A stretch of 64,000 nucleotides of DNA, taken from Myxococcales bacterium. GTDB lineage: Bacteria > Myxococcota_A > Polyangia > Polyangiales > Ga0077539. Positions 7,316 through 15,050 of this stretch are shown here, one piece after another. The position numbers and the translations under genes are program-made. Within the stretch, counting starts at the first letter, position 1; each line of letters starts with the position of its first letter. Under the pieces are notes generated by a model that saw only the letters and a list, made by a program, of their open reading frames with translations, was not told the DNA's origin and did not search any database. The DNA lies in NCBI GenBank assembly GCA_016793325.1, contig JAEUKI010000022.1, forward strand, positions 62,001 through 126,000. The letters are read 5' to 3'.

Positions 7316-9130
7316 TCACGAACGGCGACGCGCCGACGCTCCTGCGCGCCTCGCGTGAACGAGGGCCCACGCCAGCAAAAACGCAGGTCCAACGCTGATC
7401 GTGGCCGCCGTCGCGAGGACGCTGTGAGCCCGCCTGCGCGCGAGCGCGAGGACGATCGCCGCCGCCACCGCCGCGATCCACACGGGGCGTCGGCTGAGGG
7501 ACCGCGCCGCGAGCGTGTCTCCGTGCACGACGTAGTGGCGCTCGATGTCGAGCGTCATCGAGCCGAGCGGCCCCATGAGCGTCGCGGTCACGACGTCTCG
7601 CAACGAGCGCTCTGGAGCGCTCATCGATCGCGTCTCGCGATGCGACTGCGATTCGGTGACGACGCCGTTGCGGCAGACGATGTAGGTCTCTTCGTCGCTC
7701 GCCGGCCGACCCGAGATGATCGCCACGTAGCCGTCGTTGATGGCGAGCTGTCGGACATCGCCGAAGCGCCCCACGCCTCGGCACAGCTCGGTCGTACGAA
7801 CCGTCGCGCTGTCGGAGAGCACTGCAGCGTTCTCGGGCTCTTCTTCGCTGGTCTCGCGCTCGACGCGTTGCACGGCGACGACCTTGTCGCTCGACTGAAA
7901 GACGATGATCGCCTCGTCCGATCCCATGTACGCGACGCGATCGACAGGGCCGCGAAAGACCGTGTCGATCCGTCGGCTCCGGCTGTCGAGGATCGCGACG
8001 CGGTGTGGCTCGAGGACGAAATCGATCTCGCCGGACACGAAGCTCGGTCGCGACGAAAACTCCGCGCAGTCGCGCTCGCGAGGCCCGTCGCGGCCGACGC
8101 AGCCGAGCGAGCGTCCCGAGTCGAGCCCGTACGCGAGCAGCACGTTGCGTCGGTGATCGAGGAAGTACTGCGTGGTTCGCTGAACGACGTCGGGCGTCCA
8201 GTAGCGCGAGCGCGGTTCGCGCTGCGAGTCACGGGGTCTCAGCGAGTGCAGCCCGAACCCCATCGAGCGCGCGTGCCAGCCGATTCGACCGTCGTTGCCG
8301 AAGCCGAACGCGCGCTGGTCATCGTGCGCACCGTAGCTCTCGCGCTCGTGGCGCGTGTTGCGACGAACCGCGTCCACGCCGAGCGAGCCCGCGAAGGCCA
8401 GCGCCGCCATCGCGAGCGGAGCCGCGCTCGTGACGCGCAGGACCTTCAGCGCTTCGGACGGACGTTCGCCGGCCTCTTTGGTCTCTCGCGCGGCGTGGAG
8501 CAGCGCGAGCGCCGCGATCACGAGCAGCGCGACGCCCATCTCGAAGGACACCTTGTCGTCCGAACGGTCTCCGTTGGTCACGAAGAAGAGCAGCGCAGGA
8601 GCGACGAGCGGCGCCCAGAACACTCGATTGTGTGTGCGCAGCGAGAGGGCCGCCGCCGCGCCCGCGCAGTACGCGGTGACCCCGACGAGCATCGCGCGCC
8701 CGAGGATCGAGTGGACGAACAGCTCGGGCAGCGTGAGCACGGGCCCTCCGGTCACGGGCGAGCTCGCGACGATCGTCCGCAGCGCGACGACGGGGAGCGC
8801 CGTCAGCGCGAAGAGCGCGACCGCGCCGAAGGCGAACTTCACCCCGACGATCGTCCCGCGGGCGACGGGGAGCATGAGCATGTGCTCCCAGGTTCCGCTG
8901 CGGATTTCGTGGGCGAACGAGCGGTACGCGAGCGAGCCGCCCGAGGCGAGGGCGCCGATGAGCGCCACGCGACGAACGAGCGCGGGGTCGCACAGCAAGC
9001 GATAGCGATCCTCGGGTTGGCACAGGACATAGAGCGCCGCGTACCCGAGGGTCGTGAGCGCGGCGAGCACGAGCACCCACCGCCGCGAAAGGATCCACTC
9101 CCGAGACAAGAGCGCGCGCAGCTCACCCAT
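7316..9130 (-). CDS. ABC-2 type permease with a large extra soluble domain (604 aa)
   Basis: The membrane half of the ABC transporter encoded upstream. The first ~240 residues contain about six hydrophobic segments (for example FALTALPVVALRTIV, MLVGVTAYCAGAAAALSL, MGVALLVIAALALLHA) in the style of ABC-2 permeases. Then comes a long soluble region (about residues 260-530) with strand-rich, propeller-like phrases (VAIDSR-type repeats such as HRVAILDSRSRRIDTV, GYVAIISGRPASDEET), and two more membrane helices close to the C-terminus. Simple ABC-2 permeases are usually 250-400 aa, so the insert is notable. The ATG at 9130 overlaps the ATPase gene by 8 bp. Confidence 0.75.
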   Translation of the reverse strand: MGELRALLSREWILSRRWVLVLAALTTLGYAALYVLCQPEDRYRLLCDPALVRRVALIGALASGGSLAYRSFAHEIRSGTWEHMLMLPVARGTIVGVKFAFGAVALFALTALPVVALRTIVASSPVTGGPVLTLPELFVHSILGRAMLVGVTAYCAGAAAALSLRTHNRVFWAPLVAPALLFFVTNGDRSDDKVSFEMGVALLVIAALALLHAARETKEAGERPSEALKVLRVTSAAPLAMAALAFAGSLGVDAVRRNTRHERESYGAHDDQRAFGFGNDGRIGWHARSMGFGLHSLRPRDSQREPRSRYWTPDVVQRTTQYFLDHRRNVLLAYGLDSGRSLGCVGRDGPRERDCAEFSSRPSFVSGEIDFVLEPHRVAILDSRSRRIDTVFRGPVDRVAYMGSDEAIIVFQSSDKVVAVQRVERETSEEEPENAAVLSDSATVRTTELCRGVGRFGDVRQLAINDGYVAIISGRPASDEETYIVCRNGVVTESQSHRETRSMSAPERSLRDVVTATLMGPLGSMTLDIERHYVVHGDTLAARSLSRRPVWIAAVAAAIVLALARRRAHSVLATAATISVGPAFLLAWALVHARRAGASARRRS

Positions 9131-10064
9131 GGCTCACCTGCCGCTCCGCGTCGCGCGCGAGCCACGCGAGCGCCGCTTCTTCCAGTGAAATATCACGCAA
9201 AACGAGCTCTTCACCCGCGACCTTCGACAGCGCGACCCGCGCGCCCTCGCGCTCGTCGTCTTCTCCGGACAGGACGACCTCGACCCCATGGCGACGCGGC
9301 CACGCATAGACCACCGCGTCGATCGACTCGATGGCTTCATCGAGCGCGCTCGAGCGCTCGACGGTGATCGCCGACGATCGCGCGACGAACTGCGCGAGCT
9401 CGACGACGGGGCACGCGACGCTCCCGCGCGAGAGAAAGAGCAGGTCGTCTGCGACGCGCTCGACGTCGGCGACGTCGTGCGTCGCGAGGACCACCGTCGT
9501 CGCGCTGCGCCGCGCCACCCGCAACACCGCTTGAACGACGGTGCGCCTCGCCAACGGATCGAGCCCGAGCGTCGGGTCGTCGAGCAAGAGGAGGTCCGGC
9601 GTCTGCGCGAGCGCGAGCCCCACGGCGACGAGCGCGCGCTGCCCTCGCGAGAGCGCTCCGAAGCGGGTGTTCCACCCGACGCGCGAGCCGTCGATGAGCT
9701 CGTCGAACGCCGCCGAGTCGAAGCTTCGGTACATCGCGCGCCGAAACGCGCAGAGCTCCCGCACGGTGGCCTCGGGGACCTCGGCGTGCGTCTCGGACAC
9801 GTACGCGACGCGCTCGCGCACCGCTCTCGGGAGCGACCCCGCGCTGTGCCCGAACAGCGTGACGCGCCCGGACTCGAGCGCGACGAGCCCCGCGAGAACG
9901 CGAAAGAGCGTGGATTTTCCCGCGCCGTTGGCGCCGACGACGGCGAGGATGCGACCTGCGTCGAGGCTGAAGCTGACGCCCGAGAGCGCCTCCTTCGCCC
10001 CGTAGCGAACGACCGCGTCTTCGACGGTCACGACGGGCTCATGCAGTGCGAAGTCCATCTTCAT
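9123..10064 (-). CDS. ABC transporter ATP-binding protein, YtrB-like (313 aa)
   Basis: Cytoplasmic ATPase subunit. Walker A GANGAGKST is at 44-52, signature LSRGQ at 138-142, Walker B LLLLDD at 158-163 and H-loop His196. The residue after the Walker B aspartate, normally the catalytic Glu, is Asp163 (LDDPT), which may slow hydrolysis. About 100 residues after the ATPase core form a small C-terminal domain. The pairing with a GntR regulator (gene start inside the regulator's last codons) and an ABC-2 permease matches the YtrA-YtrB type clusters. Substrate unknown; in characterised relatives these respond to cell-envelope stress. Confidence 0.9.
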   Translation of the reverse strand: MKMDFALHEPVVTVEDAVVRYGAKEALSGVSFSLDAGRILAVVGANGAGKSTLFRVLAGLVALESGRVTLFGHSAGSLPRAVRERVAYVSETHAEVPEATVRELCAFRRAMYRSFDSAAFDELIDGSRVGWNTRFGALSRGQRALVAVGLALAQTPDLLLLDDPTLGLDPLARRTVVQAVLRVARRSATTVVLATHDVADVERVADDLLFLSRGSVACPVVELAQFVARSSAITVERSSALDEAIESIDAVVYAWPRRHGVEVVLSGEDDEREGARVALSKVAGEELVLRDISLEEAALAWLARDAERQVSHG

Positions 10065-10461
10065 CCTCCTCGACGAGCAGCCCTGTGTGTTCGCAGTGAG
10101 CGTCGATGGCGGCGTCGAGCTCGGCGCGCGAGGCTCCGACGCTGACCGCCTCCGCGACGACGCGCTCGACCGCAGCGCGGAGCTTTCGCTTGCGCTCGCT
10201 CGCGGTGAGCTGCGGCTTGCGCTCGGCGACGAAGACCCCGCGTCCCGGCTCGGACACGAGGTCCCCCGCGCGAACGAGCTCTCCGTACGCCTTGGCCACG
10301 GTGTTCGCGTTGACGACGAGGTCCTCGGCCACGGCCCTCACGCTCGGGAGCGCGTCGCCCGAAGCGAGCTCCCCGCGAGAGATCGCCGCGCGTATCTGCT
10401 CGACGATCTGCCGATAGATCGGGACCGAGCTGCCCGGCGTGGTCTTGAGTCTCAGCGGCAT
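10039..10461 (-). CDS. GntR-family (YtrA subfamily) transcriptional regulator
   Basis: A 140-aa protein with an N-terminal winged helix typical of GntR: PIYRQIVEQIRAAISRGELASGDALPSVR (shown here only as position 14-42), then VNANTVAKAYGELVRAGDLVSEPGRGVFV-type recognition and wing residues at 50-79. The short C-terminal dimerisation helices (no large effector domain) define the YtrA subfamily. It is the first gene of the leftward ABC cluster, overlapping the ATPase gene by 26 bp. The perfect 23-bp palindrome at 10487-10509 just upstream is the obvious autoregulatory site. Confidence 0.92.
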   Translation of the reverse strand: MPLRLKTTPGSSVPIYRQIVEQIRAAISRGELASGDALPSVRAVAEDLVVNANTVAKAYGELVRAGDLVSEPGRGVFVAERKPQLTASERKRKLRAAVERVVAEAVSVGASRAELDAAIDAHCEHTGLLVEEDEDGLRTA

Positions 10462-10470
10462 CGTGGGCGG

Positions 10471-10499
10471 GGTATACGTGTTCTTGCTGTACTATGCAA
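10471..10499 (-). promoter_or_regulatory. Candidate promoter of the gntR-ABC operon
   Basis: On the minus strand TTGCAT (10499-10494) and TATACC (10476-10471) are separated by exactly 17 bases, a reasonable sigma-70-type -35/-10 pair ten bases before the start codon at 10461. The -35 hexamer lies inside the adjacent palindrome, so repressor binding there would block it. The short distance implies a nearly leaderless transcript. Confidence 0.55.
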
Positions 10500-10509
10500 C
10501 ATAGTACAG
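10487..10509. promoter_or_regulatory. Perfect palindromic operator for the YtrA-type regulator
   Basis: Arms CTGTACTATG (10487-10496) and CATAGTACAG (10500-10509) are exact reverse complements separated by CAA. The site begins 26 bp before the regulator's start codon and covers the -35 hexamer. It is AT-rich in a GC-rich setting. GntR dimers of this subfamily bind such inverted repeats with a central TA-rich step, so autorepression is a sound inference. Confidence 0.8.
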
Positions 10510-10546
10510 TTGTGGGGGTTGGGCAGGGACGGAGGGTGAGGCAGGG

Positions 10547-10580
10547 AGCGGGGCGCGGCAGCGAGCGGGGCGCGGCAGCG
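10547..10580 (+). repeat. 17-bp tandem duplication
   Basis: AGCGGGGCGCGGCAGCG occurs twice head to tail (10547-10563, 10564-10580) at the left border of the large palindrome. The right border holds a single mirrored copy, so this looks like a border duplication rather than part of the symmetry. Confidence 0.85.
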
Positions 10581-10916
10581 AGCAGCCGCGCACTGTGCTT
10601 CGCAGACCCACTGTGCGAGTGGGCTCCGTCTTGCTCCGCAGGCGTTCTCGCTCGCGCTCGAGCTTAGGAGCGTGAGCTGTCGCGTCGGTGTGCTTCGGAT
10701 CGCCAGCAAATGTGCAGGCTGAGTACGAACGACTCTCCTCTCTAGTTCGAGCGCGAGCGAGAACGCCTGCCGAGATAGACCGCGTGAAGGCGCGCCGTGA
10801 TGTCTTCGAGGCACAGTGCGCGGCCGCTTGCTCTCGTCATTCGTCACCTGTGCTGAATGAGCTGATATTTCGCTCATGAAACAGCGAGTGCACAGGCACT
10901 CCCCCCTGGCCCATGG

Positions 10917-10948
10917 GCTGTCCCCCACCTTCAGTTGGGGGCAGCGAG
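10917..10948 (+). repeat. Left copy of a perfect 32-bp inverted repeat
   Basis: Exact reverse complement of 11090-11121. Within the copy CCCCCA and TGGGGG form a short hairpin of their own, so each copy can fold alone or with its partner. Confidence 0.9.
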
Positions 10949-11016
10949 GCCAAGGCTGTACGCTGCAAGCGGCGCACACAGATTCGAGATGGCGAGACCG
11001 CGAGAAGGCACAACGG

Positions 11017-11032
11017 ACAGCAAAAATGCTGT
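11017..11032. repeat. Apex hairpin of the large palindrome
   Basis: ACAGCA-AAAA-TGCTGT: a six-base stem with an AAAA loop sits at the symmetry centre of the 0.9-kb palindrome, as expected for the tip of a cruciform or RNA stem. A second perfect hairpin follows at 11061-11080 (GTGCGCCG, loop GTAG, CGGCGCAC). Confidence 0.75.
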
Positions 11033-11089
11033 ACCCAGTGCGATGGCTTCTGATTGTGAAGTGCGCCGGTAGCGGCGCACGGATCGGCT

Positions 11090-11121
11090 CTCGCTGCCCC
11101 CAACTGAAGGTGGGGGACAGC
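11090..11121 (+). repeat. Right copy of the perfect 32-bp inverted repeat
   Basis: Exact reverse complement of 10917-10948. The symmetry centre of this pair (11019) is shifted nine bases from that of the outer pairs (11010), so one side carries a small insertion or deletion. Confidence 0.9.
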
Positions 11122-11481
11122 CGCTGAGCATGATGGAGTTTCACCTGCGAGTTTCCAGCTCATTCACCACAGGCGACGAATGATGAGAGCAAGCAGCCGC
11201 GCACTGTGCCTCGAAGACATCGCGGGGCACCTTCACGCGAGCTTTCTCGGCAGGCGTTCTCGCTCGCGCTCGAACTGGCGAGAAGAGCCGTTCGAACTTT
11301 TTCTGCGCATTTGCAGGTGAATCGTAGCTCCGTCGCGCTTCAACTACCGTGCCTAAGTTCGAGCGCGAGCGAGAACGCCTGCGGAGCTAGCTCGAGAAGA
11401 CTCGCTGCGCGGGTCTGCGAAGCACAGTGCGCGGCTGCTTGCTGCCGCGCCCCGCGCGCCCCAACGCCGCGCCCAGTCGAC

Positions 11482-12465
11482 CTACAGCCAGCGGTTCTCG
11501 CGGTACCAGCGGGCGGTGATCTTGGTTCCCTCTTCGAAGTCGACCCTCGGGGACCAGCCGAGCTCGTCGCGCGTGGCGCTCGTGTCGAAGTCGAAGTGCT
11601 TGATCGCGAGCTCGTTCACTTTGTCCTGCGTGAACATCATCGCTTTGTTGGTGGCCTTTCCGAAGGCCTCGCTCACGCGCGCCGCGACGCGGAGCACGGG
11701 CAACGGGACGATCGGCCTCGCCCACGTTTCGACGTCGAGCGCGCGCGCGATCGCGTCAGCCATGGCGTCGAAGCTGCGCGCGGTTCCGTCGTGGACGAAG
11801 TAGACGTTGCCCGAGGGGACGTCCTTGTCGATCGCGGCGATGCACGCGTCCGCGCAGTCCTCGCCGTACACGACCACCATGTTGTCGAAGCCTCCGCCGA
11901 GCTTCATCGCGAGGCCGTACGAGACCATCTGAAAGAACGCGAACATCTCTTGGTCGCGCGGCCCGTAGATCGCGGGCGGGCGGAGCACCGTGACGGGCAG
12001 CTTGTCCTTGACGGCGATCACCGCGCGCTCTCCGCGGAGCTTGCTGCGGCCGTACTCGGTCACGGGGTTCGGCTCGGAGTCTCGCGTGCGTGGCGCGCTC
12101 GTCTCTCCGGGGCCCATCACCGCCGCGCTCGAGACGTGAACGAAGCGCTTGAGCTTCGGGTTGTGCTCGATCGCCGCGAGCGCGAGCGCCTCGGAGCCCT
12201 TGTGATTGACCGCGTCGAACTCCTCTGCGTCCCGAGCCTTCACGAGCCCTGCGCAGTGGATGATCGCGTCGACGTCTTCGACCGCCGCGGGCAGCGTGTC
12301 GTGTTGATCGATCGCTCCGTACGCGAGCTCGACCTCGAGCTTCTCGAGCAGCTTGGTGTTCGACGACCTTCGAACGAGCGCGCGGACGCTGTCTCCGCGG
12401 GCCTTCAAGCGCTCGACGACGTGCGAGCCGAGAAACCCGGAGGCGCCAGTAACGAGGACCTTCAT
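11482..12465 (-). CDS. NAD-dependent epimerase/dehydratase (extended SDR, 327 aa)
   Basis: Rossmann-fold oxidoreductase of the extended SDR type. The nucleotide motif TGASGFLG is at residues 7-14; the catalytic Tyr-x-x-x-Lys reads YGRSK; AIIHCAG and VHVSSAAV match the conserved strand and Ser of the family, and LRPPAIYGPRD is the usual substrate-side segment. The closest general type is 3-beta-hydroxysteroid dehydrogenase / NAD-sugar epimerase-like; the substrate cannot be read. Its upstream neighbour, 52 bp away on the same strand, is the GNAT-like protein, so a two-gene operon is likely. The 0.9-kb palindrome begins 27 bp after its stop. Confidence 0.88.
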   Translation of the reverse strand: MKVLVTGASGFLGSHVVERLKARGDSVRALVRRSSNTKLLEKLEVELAYGAIDQHDTLPAAVEDVDAIIHCAGLVKARDAEEFDAVNHKGSEALALAAIEHNPKLKRFVHVSSAAVMGPGETSAPRTRDSEPNPVTEYGRSKLRGERAVIAVKDKLPVTVLRPPAIYGPRDQEMFAFFQMVSYGLAMKLGGGFDNMVVVYGEDCADACIAAIDKDVPSGNVYFVHDGTARSFDAMADAIARALDVETWARPIVPLPVLRVAARVSEAFGKATNKAMMFTQDKVNELAIKHFDFDTSATRDELGWSPRVDFEEGTKITARWYRENRWL

Positions 12466-12517
12466 CGTGTGTTTCCTGTGTGTTTTCTCTCGCGATGGTG
12501 CTGGTTCATCGCGATGG

Positions 12518-13648
12518 TCAGAGCGGCTTCTCGTAGACGCGGTAGGTCTTGTAGGGCTTCGCGCCCATCGCCTTGATGGCGACGTTGACGGGCGCGTTGT
12601 CCTCGAGCGTCCAGCCGAGCTCGCCGTGGGTCATGCCGAGCTTCTGCGCGCGGTCGTTCATCATCACGTAGAGGGCCACAGAGAGGGGCATCCACTTCTT
12701 TTGCTCGCGAAACTTCTTTCGAACGCCGAGCAAAATGAGCCGACCGGACTTGGTGCCCGAGACCTTCAAGCGCCACAAGAACTTCGCCCAGCCGAAGGGA
12801 AACAAGCTCCCTCCGAGGTCCCGCGCGGCCTCGTTGAGGTTGGGCAGCGCGATCGAGATCGCCGCGGGTTCTCCGTCGATCTCAGCGATGAGCGCGATCT
12901 CGGGGCGCAGGATCAACTTGAAATCCTGCACCGTTTTTCGAAGCTCGCTCTCGGTCATGGGGACGAAGCCCCAGTTGCTGCTCCAGGTGTCGTTGAAGAT
13001 GTCCATCACGATGCGCATGTCGCGCTCGGCGTGGCTGAGATCTACCTGGCGAACCTTGAGCGACGGCTCGGCCACCATCTGATCGTGCGCTCGGCGAGCG
13101 CGCGTCGGGACCTCGCCCACGGAGTACGTCCACGCGAAGAAGTCCTTGGCCTTGGTGAAGCCCTGCCCTTCGATGAGCGTGGATTGATACGGGCGATGAT
13201 GGGGCATCATCATGTAGGGAGGCGTGTCGAAGCCGTTGACGAGGCACCCGAGCTCTTCGTTGACCGAGAGCGAGAGGGGGCCGCGGATGGTCTTCATTCC
13301 CCGCTCTTTGAGCCACGCGCTGGCCGCGTCGAGGAGGGCTTTGGCGACCTCGGGGTCGTCGAGCGTGTCGAAGAAGCCGAAGAAGCCCACGGCGTCGCCG
13401 TAGCGCTTCTGGTGTTCGTGATCGATCTGCGCAGTGCAGCGACCGGCGAGCTTTCCGTCCTTGGTGGCGACGAAATACACGGCCTCGGCGTGCTCGAAAA
13501 ACGGGTTCTTCTTCGGGTCGAGCTGCTCTTCGAAGAGCATTCCGACCGGGGCGATCCAATGGGGGTCCCCCTCGAAGACGACGTGGGGGACCTTCATGAA
13601 CTCTCGGACGCTCTCACCGGGAGCGATTCGCTTGATCTCTACGGCCAT
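12518..13648 (-). CDS. GNAT-fold acyltransferase-like protein (376 aa)
   Basis: Resembles the YghO-like proteins that carry GNAT-type acyltransferase folds: an N-terminal half with FVATKDGKLAGRCTAQIDHE and GFFGFFDTLDDPEVAKALLDAA, typical of a GNAT beta-strand pair and following helix, and a second half with LIAEIDGEPAAISIALPNLNE and ALYVMMNDRAQKLGMTHGELGWTLEDN, again GNAT-like. Two such domains in one chain would explain the length. No signal peptide or membrane helix. First gene of an apparent operon with the epimerase; divergent from the gene at 13768. The substrate is unknown, and an acetyl- or aminoacyl-transfer role is inference. Confidence 0.65.
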   Translation of the reverse strand: MAVEIKRIAPGESVREFMKVPHVVFEGDPHWIAPVGMLFEEQLDPKKNPFFEHAEAVYFVATKDGKLAGRCTAQIDHEHQKRYGDAVGFFGFFDTLDDPEVAKALLDAASAWLKERGMKTIRGPLSLSVNEELGCLVNGFDTPPYMMMPHHRPYQSTLIEGQGFTKAKDFFAWTYSVGEVPTRARRAHDQMVAEPSLKVRQVDLSHAERDMRIVMDIFNDTWSSNWGFVPMTESELRKTVQDFKLILRPEIALIAEIDGEPAAISIALPNLNEAARDLGGSLFPFGWAKFLWRLKVSGTKSGRLILLGVRKKFREQKKWMPLSVALYVMMNDRAQKLGMTHGELGWTLEDNAPVNVAIKAMGAKPYKTYRVYEKPL

Positions 13649-13767
13649 CGCGGGCGCGGAGGATGCGCAGCGTCCGGGCAGAGACGCAAGGGAGCACCTC
13701 GCGCGAGGATTGCGCTATAGTTCACGCTCGATCGATGACGTCTGCCGAGGCGAGGAGCGATAGCGCG

Positions 13768-15048
13768 ATGGTTGCTCGTACGAGGACCGTGTTTGGACGG
13801 GGACCTTGGGTTCATGTTGCCGTGGGGGCGCTGGTGTCGTCGGCGCTCGCGCTGATGCCCGCGAGCGCGTCTGCGCAGGCCGAGCCCACGCTCGAGCAGC
13901 GCCGCGAAGCGCAGATGGCGTACTCGCGAGCGCAGGCGCTCCGCGCGGGAAACCAGCACTCCGAAGCGGCCGCTCTCTACGAGACCGCGGATCGACTCGC
14001 GCCGAGCGTGCAGGCGCTCGGCAACGCGATCCGCGCGCACAAGGACTGTCGCACGCCCGATCACGACGCGCGCGCCGCGACCCTCGCGCTGCGCTTGCAG
14101 GCGCGGTACGGATCGGACCCGCGATTCGCGTCGTTTGCGACGCAGGTGCTCAACGAGCTCAGCGGCTCGCTCGTGCGCGTGACCGTCGCGTGCGACGGGT
14201 GCGAGGCCGAGTCCGACGGGCAGCTTCAACCGGGGACCGAGTTCTTCGTGACGCCGGGCGCGCATCGCATCGTGGCGCACTGGTCCGGCGGCCGCTCGCG
14301 CGATCACCGCATGAACAACGCGCGCGGAGGCACTTCGGAGAACGTGACGCTGCAGCCTCCCGCGGTCGGCGCGACGAGCAGCGGAGGGAGCGATCCCACG
14401 GGGTCGATGGGTACGACGGGCTCGAGCGGGACGGGTTCGAGCGGGACGGGTTCGACCGGGACGAACGGCTCGGGTTCGACTGGAACCAGCGGGACGGGCT
14501 CGTCGGGCTCGGGTACGGGCGGCACGGGCGACGGGACGAACGGCTCGGGCACCTCCGGCACAGGAACGACGGGCGACGGGACGAACGGCTCGGGTACGAG
14601 CGGAACGGGCACGTCGGGCACCGGCGGAGCGGGTGACGGCTCGTCGGGTTCGGGCAACGGGGACCCCATCGGATCGGGGATCGTACGCCCTCCGCCGAGC
14701 CGCGGCGGTCTGCACCCCGCGATCTTCTTGTCGATCCTGGGATTGACCGCGGTGTCCGGAGGAATTCTCGCCTGGTCCGGCGTGGACACGCTCGGCGGCG
14801 TTCCCGCGTACATGATGGCCGCGCAGCAGGGCGATCGCGCGACGGCCGAGATGTTGCTGACCCAGGGTCAGGGCAAAGAACTCCGCACGAACATCTTGAT
14901 TGGCGTGACGTCGGGCCTCGGCGCTGCGGCCGTGGGCACCTTGATTTTCACTCGCTGGAGCGCTCCGCGGACCGAACAGTCGCCAACGGCGATGATCGTT
15001 CCTGTCCTCGGCCCGTTGCCGAGCGTCGCACTCTGGGGGAGATTCTAG
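13768..15048 (+). CDS. Secreted/membrane-anchored TPR-like protein with Gly-Ser-Thr repeat linker (426 aa)
   Basis: Signal peptide ending near PASASAQA, then a helical region (EQRREAQMAYSRAQALRAGNQHSEAAALYETADRL) that reads as one or two TPR-like units. A small beta domain (SGSLVRVTVACDGCEAESDG) is followed by a ~90-residue Gly/Ser/Thr/Asn linker, and two hydrophobic helices near the C-terminus (AIFLSILGLTAVSGGIL; LIGVTSGLGAAAVGTLIF). I chose the ATG at 13768, preceded by AGGAG and starting a normal signal peptide, over one at 13735. It ends two bases before the kinase start, so the two are probably one functional unit, perhaps an input or substrate protein for the kinase. Confidence 0.7.
   Translation: MVARTRTVFGRGPWVHVAVGALVSSALALMPASASAQAEPTLEQRREAQMAYSRAQALRAGNQHSEAAALYETADRLAPSVQALGNAIRAHKDCRTPDHDARAATLALRLQARYGSDPRFASFATQVLNELSGSLVRVTVACDGCEAESDGQLQPGTEFFVTPGAHRIVAHWSGGRSRDHRMNNARGGTSENVTLQPPAVGATSSGGSDPTGSMGTTGSSGTGSSGTGSTGTNGSGSTGTSGTGSSGSGTGGTGDGTNGSGTSGTGTTGDGTNGSGTSGTGTSGTGGAGDGSSGSGNGDPIGSGIVRPPPSRGGLHPAIFLSILGLTAVSGGILAWSGVDTLGGVPAYMMAAQQGDRATAEMLLTQGQGKELRTNILIGVTSGLGAAAVGTLIFTRWSAPRTEQSPTAMIVPVLGPLPSVALWGRF
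14397..14660 (+). repeat. Low-complexity Gly-Ser-Thr coding repeats
   Basis: Imperfect 12- to 15-base repeats of the type GGGACGGGTTCGAGC encode Gly-Ser-Gly-Thr runs in the protein at 13768. Such tracts slip easily and length differences between strains are expected. Confidence 0.8.
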
Positions 15049-15050
15049 TC

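Larger units (their letters stand above)
10565..11455. repeat. 0.9-kb nested inverted repeat (palindrome of palindromes)
   Basis: The whole stretch folds back on itself around position 11010. Measured arm pairs: 10565-10609 with 11411-11455 (44 of 45 identical), 10633-10666 with 11354-11387 (33 of 34), 10745-10845 with 11175-11275 (93 of 101), and 10917-10948 with 11090-11121 (32 of 32). Each half is itself palindromic, because the 24-bp unit GCAGGCGTTCTCGCTCGCGC... occurs four times in alternating orientation (near 10638, 10747, 11250, 11359). The centre holds smaller hairpins. Frames that cross the region are by-products of the symmetry. It lies between the 3' end of the epimerase gene and the gntR operator. 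It could be a foldback/MITE-type element, a structured RNA gene or a composite terminator. Confidence 0.9.

Noticed and set aside
10452..11144. Long open frames across the 10.5-11.5 kb region, both strands
   Set aside because: They are created by the palindrome: the same wording appears in mirrored frames, codon usage is not that of the neighbours, and there is no ribosome site or domain.
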